Shown: positions 59,681 to 64,000 of the stretch, one piece after another | Position numbering within the stretch: the first letter of the stretch is position 1 | How the letters are laid out: each line of letters starts with the position of its first letter | Assembly (NCBI GenBank): GCA_937898525.1 | Contig: CALCBC010000012.1 | Span: 9,478 to 73,477 of the forward strand | Length of the DNA stretch: 64,000 nt | Source of the DNA: an uncultured Sphingomonadales bacterium | Lineage (GTDB): Bacteria; Pseudomonadota; Alphaproteobacteria; Sphingomonadales; Sphingomonadaceae | Direction of reading: 5' to 3' | Program-made: the position numbers and the translations under genes | Notes under the pieces: model-generated | Database searches by the model: none | The model's input: the letters and a program-made list of their open reading frames with translations, nothing else | Told to the model about the DNA's origin: nothing

Positions 59681-59709
59681 CTATAAGACGGACGCGACCG
59701 CGCTGGCAA
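59681..59709 (-). promoter_or_regulatory. Probable promoter of pdhA-pdhB
   Basis: On the minus strand a TTGCCA (59709-59704) and a TTATAG (59686-59681) are 17 bp apart, a good fit to the housekeeping sigma factor pattern. Transcription would start about 40 bp upstream of the pdhA ATG. Confidence 0.5.
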
Positions 59710-59740
59710 CGCCCCGAATGCGCCTTCCTGCCGTTGCCCT

Positions 59741-60061
59741 TCAGGGTGCCGGTTCGATCTCGATGACGTATTCGTCGGGATGCGCAACGTTGAGATTCTT
59801 GCGCAGCAGTTCGGTCGCGAGGTCCGGATCGACGTGATCGGGGTCGAGGCGCTTCACGAGGTTGTCGAGCTCGGCAGTCTCTGCGCGCAGCAGGGCGATC
59901 TGCTGCTGGCGCTTTTCGAGCAGGGCAACGCTTTCGCCCCACGCGAGGAGCCCGTACGGCCCCGCAAGCGCGAGTCCGCCGATAACCAGCAGGAATCCTA
60001 GGGCGGCCACCCGGACCAGCTTTTCCCGTACGATCCCGCTGTTGTCGACGTTGCCCTTCAT
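59741..60061 (-). CDS. FtsB/DivIC-type septum formation initiator
   Basis: A 106-residue bitopic protein: a short cytoplasmic N-terminus, one membrane helix (VAALGFLLVIGGLALAGPYG), then a periplasmic coiled coil (LLEKRQQQIALLRAETAELD) and a short C-terminal domain with NLNVAHPDEYVIEIEPA. This is the FtsB/DivIC layout, part of the FtsQLB division complex. It lies upstream of pdhA on the same strand, 107 bp apart, a neighbour pair often seen in alphaproteobacteria. It is divergent from hppD. Confidence 0.9.
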   Translation of the reverse strand: MKGNVDNSGIVREKLVRVAALGFLLVIGGLALAGPYGLLAWGESVALLEKRQQQIALLRAETAELDNLVKRLDPDHVDPDLATELLRKNLNVAHPDEYVIEIEPAP

Positions 60062-60191
60062 GGATCAAGGGAATCATAGTTGGCGTGGGGATTCAAGCGA
60101 TTTCCGCCAAAGATGGAGAAGCTGTCGACCAGAAGAGGCCGCCGGAAGCTCGACCTTGTGCCGCGGCGCCCAAGAGGTTACATTGGAAACT

Positions 60192-61283
60192 ATGTCAGAC
60201 CTTTTCGAAAACCCGCTGGGCCTCGACGGCTTCGAATTCCTCGAGTTCTGCGCCCCCGAGAAGGGCGTGCTCGAACGCGCCTTCGAGCGGATGGGGTTTT
60301 CCCTAATCGCCCGCCACCGCAGCAAGGATGTCCAGCTGTGGCGCCAGGGGCAGATCAACTTCGTTGCCAATTACGAACCGAAAAGTCCGGCAGCCTACTT
60401 CGCTGCCGAACACGGTCCCTCCGCCTGCGGCATGGGCTTTCGCGTGCGCGATGCGGCCAGGGCCTTCGCGCTCGCGGTCGAGCGCGGCGCAGAGCCGGTG
60501 GAAGTCCGCACGGGCGTGATGGAGCTGCACATCCCGGCGATCCGCGGGATCGGGCATTCCTTGATCTATCTCGTCGACCGCTACGGCGACGGGCTCAACA
60601 TCTGGGACATCGACTTCATCTACGAGCCCGGCGCGGAAAGGTCACCACCGGGCGCCGGATTCCACACGATCGACCACCTGACGCACAACGTCTACAACGG
60701 CCGCATCCCGCACTGGGAATCGTTTTACTCGCGCATCTTCGGCTTCCGCGAGTTCAGGCAGTTCGACATCACGGGCGAATATTCGGGCCTCAACACCAAG
60801 GTGATGATGGCGCCCGACGGCAAGATCCGCATTCCGCTCAACCAGGAGGGCGGCGAAGACGGCAAGGGCCAGATCGCCGAATACCTGCGCGCCTACAACG
60901 GCGAAGGAATCCAGCACATCGCGCTGGCGAGCGACAATCTCTACGACTCGCTCGACGCGCTGAAGGCTCTCGGGCTCCAGTTCGCCCCGCCGCCGCCCGG
61001 CACCTACTACGACCAGCTCGAGGCCCGCCTGCCCGGCCACGGCGAGCCCTTGGCGAAGCTGCGCGAGCGAGGCATTCTCGTGGACGGGACTACCCGCGAG
61101 GGCGAACCGCGCTTGTTGATGCAGATCTTCAGCCGCCTGATGATCGGTCCGGTGTTCTTCGAGTTCATCCAACGCAAGGGCGACGAAGGCTTCGGCGAGG
61201 GCAACATCGCGGCGCTGTTCCGCTCGATGGAGGAAGACCAGCGACAACGCGGTGCGCTCGAACAGCCCACCCCCGCCGGCTGA
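60192..61283 (+). CDS. hppD: 4-hydroxyphenylpyruvate dioxygenase
   Basis: Converts 4-hydroxyphenylpyruvate to homogentisate in tyrosine breakdown. 363 residues in two vicinal-oxygen-chelate domains. The iron ligands are His in FHTIDHLTHNVYNGRIPHWE, His in GEGIQHIALASDNLYDSL and Glu in GPVFFEFIQRKGDEGFGEGN. Other landmarks are FLEFCAPEKGVLERAFERMG and GIGHSLIYLVDRYGDGLNIW. The ATG at 60192 matches family starts; an upstream extension is not homologous. No other tyrosine-degradation gene (such as hmgA) is in the window. Confidence 0.96.
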   Translation: MSDLFENPLGLDGFEFLEFCAPEKGVLERAFERMGFSLIARHRSKDVQLWRQGQINFVANYEPKSPAAYFAAEHGPSACGMGFRVRDAARAFALAVERGAEPVEVRTGVMELHIPAIRGIGHSLIYLVDRYGDGLNIWDIDFIYEPGAERSPPGAGFHTIDHLTHNVYNGRIPHWESFYSRIFGFREFRQFDITGEYSGLNTKVMMAPDGKIRIPLNQEGGEDGKGQIAEYLRAYNGEGIQHIALASDNLYDSLDALKALGLQFAPPPPGTYYDQLEARLPGHGEPLAKLRERGILVDGTTREGEPRLLMQIFSRLMIGPVFFEFIQRKGDEGFGEGNIAALFRSMEEDQRQRGALEQPTPAG

Positions 61284-61375
61284 CCGGCGATCCGCGGGCT
61301 CCGCGCGGCAAGCCCCTTGCGCGATATCAGGCTTGCGGCCATTGGTGCGGAGGATCGAGAGGGAGTTTCCGGTAC

Positions 61376-61933
61376 ATGCCTGCGCACCGTGCGAAGTTTC
61401 TGGGCGCAACGATCGCGATGGCCGGCAGCGGCGCATTGCTGCTGTCTGGCGCGCCGGCCGGAGCCCAGATCGACCAGGATACGGCCGTCAATATCCTGCG
61501 CGAATGCGCCAAGATCGACGACCCGACCGCACGGTTGGCCTGTTACGACAACAATATCCGCAATCTCGGCGGCTCCCCACGTGTGGCGGTGCCGGGGCGC
61601 ACTCCCGGCCCGCAAGGCGGCGGAGCGCCGGTTGCGGCCAGCGGCCCGCAAGGCTTCGGTGCGGAAGCGGTGCGGACACGCGAACGCTTCTCCACGCCGG
61701 CCGGCCAGCTGCAGGAAATCAGCGCGCGAATCGCCTCGATCCGTCCGCGCGAACCCGGGATCTACGCCTTCACCCTCGAAGACGGCGCCGAATGGCTGTT
61801 CGCAGAGAGCGTCTCTTCGAGCTACCGCGCGCCACGAGCGGGCTCGGTGGTGGAGATCGAGCGCGGCGCGCTCGGCAGTTTCCTGATGCGTTTCGATAAC
61901 CAGAATCCCGTCCCGGTTCGCCGGGTCCGCTAG
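61376..61933 (+). CDS. Exported conserved protein of unknown function
   Basis: A 185-residue protein with a signal peptide (TIAMAGSGALLLSGAPAGAQ, cleaved near residue 31). A short motif follows with two cysteines, ILRECAKIDDPTARLACYDN, of the kind found at the N-terminus of several periplasmic proteins in proteobacteria. After a Gly/Pro-rich linker comes a small beta-rich domain (IYAFTLEDGAEWLFAESVSS, SVVEIERGALGSFLMRFDNQ), SH3-like in pattern. The ribosome site GAGAGGGAG precedes the ATG. The stop overlaps that of the double-MarR gene. Function unknown. Confidence 0.78.
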   Translation: MPAHRAKFLGATIAMAGSGALLLSGAPAGAQIDQDTAVNILRECAKIDDPTARLACYDNNIRNLGGSPRVAVPGRTPGPQGGGAPVAASGPQGFGAEAVRTRERFSTPAGQLQEISARIASIRPREPGIYAFTLEDGAEWLFAESVSSSYRAPRAGSVVEIERGALGSFLMRFDNQNPVPVRRVR

Positions 61934-63231
61934 GACTTGCGGGCGATCTCCTGATAGGCGCGCTCGCGCTCGAGCTGCGCCACAGCGTTGCGGCGAATCT
62001 TGTCGATCGTGGCGAGGAACCGCGTCCGCTGGTCGGCGGCGAGCGGCGCGAGCAGGAATGCGCTGCGCTGGCGCCCCGCTTCGTGGATCACCGCATGCAG
62101 GCGTGCGCCCTCTGGGGTCGGGCGGAAACGGCCGTGACGGCGGCCCGGACGCCCTTCGCGCTCGACCAGCCCCTTCTCGATGAGCCCCTGCACCGTGCGG
62201 CCCGCCTGGCTGTGGTCGCGCGCCAGGGCATGGACCAGGTCTGCCCAATCGATCGGCGGATCGATGCCGATCTCCGAAAGCACGAAGGCTTCGAAAGTCG
62301 ACAGGCCGGTGAGCCGCTTGAAGGCGAGCGCTCCGCTGCGGCTGAAGTACGAGCTCAGCGTCATCAGCGGCGAGACGATACGCGTGCGGTCGATCGCTAT
62401 CCGCTCTGCCCCCCGCCCCTCGCCCGGCTTGTCCTGCGGCTCGGCCGCTCCGCCCTTGCCGCCAGCCTGCGCCAACTGGCGCTCTTGCTCGTAAAGCGCG
62501 ACGGCACGGTCGAGGAGAATTTCGACGGTGGCGTAGAACTCGTTGAGCTCCTCCTCGCCGATCTCGATCGTGAGCTCGCGGTTGCGCAACTCGGCCATGC
62601 GCAGCATGCGCTTCATCAGCGCCTGGCCGTCGCGCGTGAGCCGCAGAGGGGCGCGGATCTGCTCGCGTTCGACGAGCCCCTCCGCGAGCAGCCGTTTGAC
62701 CGAGCGGCTCACTTGCGCCTTGTCGACGCCTACGCCGCTCGAGATCTCCGCCGGGACCAGGGGGCCGGCACTCTGCAGCAGGAACAGGATTCTCCGGTCG
62801 AGCTCGATCAGATTGCGCTCGCGCGAGTAGGAGAGGTCGGCGCTTTCCCTCACGCGCCGGAGAATCTGCCACAGTTCGCTCTGGATCACGTGCGGGGGGC
62901 CGTCGGGCGCGCCCCGATCGCGGCGATGGTTTAGCGATGCTTCGATCCCGTTGAGCACGATGTCCAGCCGGTTGCCGAATTCGGGCGGCAGTTGTCCGTC
63001 GGCGGACCGACGAGCCCCGAGGGCATAGGCCTCGACGATCTTGAGGGCGTCGTCGGCAAGCGGGCCGAGCGTCCGCTCGAGGAACCGCGCCGTCTCAGAA
63101 TCAAAGGTTGGCGAGTCGGGGTTGCTGCGCCAGACCCGCTCGGCGTGAAGGTGCAGGACCGCCCGCCATTCGCCGGTCCTGCCCGCACGGGCCCCTCCCC
63201 TGTCCCCCGACGGCACTGGCCGCTTATCCAT
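61930..63231 (-). CDS. Transcriptional regulator with two fused MarR-type winged helices
   Basis: A 433-residue protein in which two MarR-like units are joined. Unit 1 (about residues 140-260) has FLLQSAGPLVPAEISSGVGV, DKAQVSRSVKRLLAEGLVER and LRLTRDGQALMKRMLRM. Unit 2 (about 305-420) has FEAFVLSEIGIDPPIDWADL, AGRTVQGLIEKGLVEREGRP and GRFRPTPEGARLHAVIHEAG. An extra N-terminal segment of about 110 residues is unassigned. MarR proteins normally work as homodimers, so this may be a built-in dimer. It is convergent with the exported protein gene. A 9-bp direct repeat lies just upstream and could be its operator. Confidence 0.82.
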   Translation of the reverse strand: MDKRPVPSGDRGGARAGRTGEWRAVLHLHAERVWRSNPDSPTFDSETARFLERTLGPLADDALKIVEAYALGARRSADGQLPPEFGNRLDIVLNGIEASLNHRRDRGAPDGPPHVIQSELWQILRRVRESADLSYSRERNLIELDRRILFLLQSAGPLVPAEISSGVGVDKAQVSRSVKRLLAEGLVEREQIRAPLRLTRDGQALMKRMLRMAELRNRELTIEIGEEELNEFYATVEILLDRAVALYEQERQLAQAGGKGGAAEPQDKPGEGRGAERIAIDRTRIVSPLMTLSSYFSRSGALAFKRLTGLSTFEAFVLSEIGIDPPIDWADLVHALARDHSQAGRTVQGLIEKGLVEREGRPGRRHGRFRPTPEGARLHAVIHEAGRQRSAFLLAPLAADQRTRFLATIDKIRRNAVAQLERERAYQEIARKS

Positions 63232-63830
63232 CTACGCGGTCTCTCCCGACCGTATCGTTGTGGTTTGCCCCTACCCTAGAGCGCTTTTCGGGCGAGGCTA
63301 GAGCGCAATTCGGCTTCGCGCACAGTTTGCCGCCGCGCCGACCAGCGTCGCTCGGCGCGCTGCCGTCTGCCGGGCGGGGCGGCATCGAATTGGCCAGCGA
63401 TGCAGCTTGGCAACACCTCGCCGGCCGACTTCCGGTAATCCAACCCTAACGCAATGATATATATATGTTTTCAATCGAAGATGGCCATTCCCCCGACGTG
63501 CAATCCGGACGGAATCACGCAACAATCCTGCTTCAGCCCGCAGAGAACCGACATTTTCCGCAGGTTTGCCGCATTCGTTCCCCTAGACAGTGTCAACCAG
63601 TGGCCATATGAGATCGGGCCGACGGACCCTGCGATTCCAAGACAGGGCCGCTAGGGGAGGACTCGTCATCCATGACATTCGCGCAGCGACGCATCGGTGA
63701 TCGACCCGGCAATCCGGGCGCCGTGTCGCGCGTCCGTCAGCCCCACAGAACGTAGTACGAGTCGCAGCGCCGGCAGGGTTGCCGTCCGCCTTTTTTGTGA
63801 AGGGAGCACGAAGTGAGGAGTCTTAACACA
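63232..63830. other. 600-bp intergenic region before the TonB receptor gene
   Basis: No gene is supported here. The 9-base direct repeat CTAGAGCGC occurs at 63275-63283 and 63297-63305 (22 bp apart), just upstream of the double-MarR gene start. An AT-rich tract (ATGATATATATATG, 63457-63470) stands out in this GC-rich genome and may hold promoter elements. Near the right end an imperfect GC hairpin (around CGGCAGGGTTGCCG, about 63772-63785) is followed by a run of six T at about 63791-63796, which would fit an attenuator or terminator in the receptor leader. Confidence 0.4.
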
Positions 63831-64000
63831 ATGGGCATCTACAAGGCCCTGCTGTTGGCGGGATGCGCCAGCACATTCGCGATGGCCGCACCGGCCGTGG
63901 CCCAGGAAGAGGACGGCGCAGACGAAGACGCCCGGATCGTCGTCACCGGTTCGCGCATTCAGCGCCAGGACTTCAACTCGACTTCGCCGATGGTGACGGC
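63831..64000 (+). CDS. TonB-dependent outer-membrane receptor (5' end only)
   Basis: 56 codons before the window ends. The signal peptide MGIYKALLLAGCASTFAMAA is cleaved after the following PAVAQ. Then comes an acidic stretch and a TonB box, RIVVTGSRIQRQDFNSTSP, as in the many sphingomonad TonB receptors that take up siderophores, sugars or other large ligands. The start is either the ATG at 63831 (GAGGAG 11 bases upstream) or an in-frame GTG at 63813 (GGGAG six bases upstream). The substrate cannot be told. Confidence 0.85.
   Translation, partial: MGIYKALLLAGCASTFAMAAPAVAQEEDGADEDARIVVTGSRIQRQDFNSTSPMVT

Noticed and set aside
63454..63654. 66-codon plus-strand frame beginning MIYICFQSKMAIPP
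   Set aside because: No ribosome site, mixed codon usage and no family; it lies in the AT-rich promoter region before the TonB receptor.

Overview
This 64 kb window is a GC-rich (roughly two thirds G+C), gene-dense stretch of a bacterial chromosome. The protein families and gene pairs point to an alphaproteobacterium, most likely of the order Sphingomonadales (Sphingomonadaceae or Erythrobacteraceae). The grounds are hrcA divergent from rph-rdgB-hemW, a two-subunit glycyl-tRNA synthetase followed by pyruvate phosphate dikinase, a pyruvate dehydrogenase E1 beta subunit with its own lipoyl domain, folate-dependent TrmFO, a LigF-like glutathione transferase, a DOMON-like protein, and a TonB-dependent receptor at the right edge. 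The taxonomic placement is inference from recognised families; no search was run. I see no rRNA or tRNA gene, CRISPR array, insertion sequence or prophage.

Left part (1-11.7 kb): partial hrcA; rph-rdgB-hemW-xerC as a tightly overlapping plus-strand run with a CAP-domain gene on the other strand; a DedA membrane protein; gshB, a YraN-type nuclease and rsmI on the minus strand; an LpoA-like lipoprotein; parE; and a secreted protein of unknown function. Next (11.7-19 kb) come a decayed O-methyltransferase, two soluble chemoreceptor-like paralogues, a GST, and a LytTR regulator / DOMON-like / NamZ muramidase group. From 19 to 30 kb: a DUF2306 protein, tyrS, a PilZ protein, an MFS exporter-cysK pair, a 35-residue membrane peptide ahead of a Kef-type antiporter, dienelactone hydrolase, acyl-CoA dehydrogenase, hisI and comF.

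Middle (30-47 kb): a methyltransferase; the minus-strand series glyQ-glyS-(small ORF)-ppdK; three tandem TraB/GumN proteins; rplY-pth; an MgtE-like transporter; a P-loop protein; a frameshifted small lipoprotein gene; ychF; and a TPR-like secreted protein. Right (46.5-64 kb): gyrA; a MerR/TipA-like regulator with a clear autoregulatory promoter; lysoplasmalogenase; trmFO; an EF-hand protein; a phytoene-synthase-like protein; an orphan TadG-TadE-TadE set; pdhA-pdhB; an FtsB-like protein; hppD; a secreted protein; a double-MarR regulator; and the start of a TonB receptor.

The signals most worth a second look are structural. glyS carries two palindromic, intergenic-type repeat elements read in frame, plus a lower-GC segment that looks inserted, and hemW has a similar low-GC insertion. 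Six convergent gene pairs share their stop codons through a four-base overlap. The MerR gene has a perfect 19-bp palindrome spanning the gap between -35 and -10. The second chemoreceptor has lost the conserved signalling tip. GyrA has Gln where Ser83 lies in E. coli. Two small genes are visibly broken (O-methyltransferase, lipoprotein).
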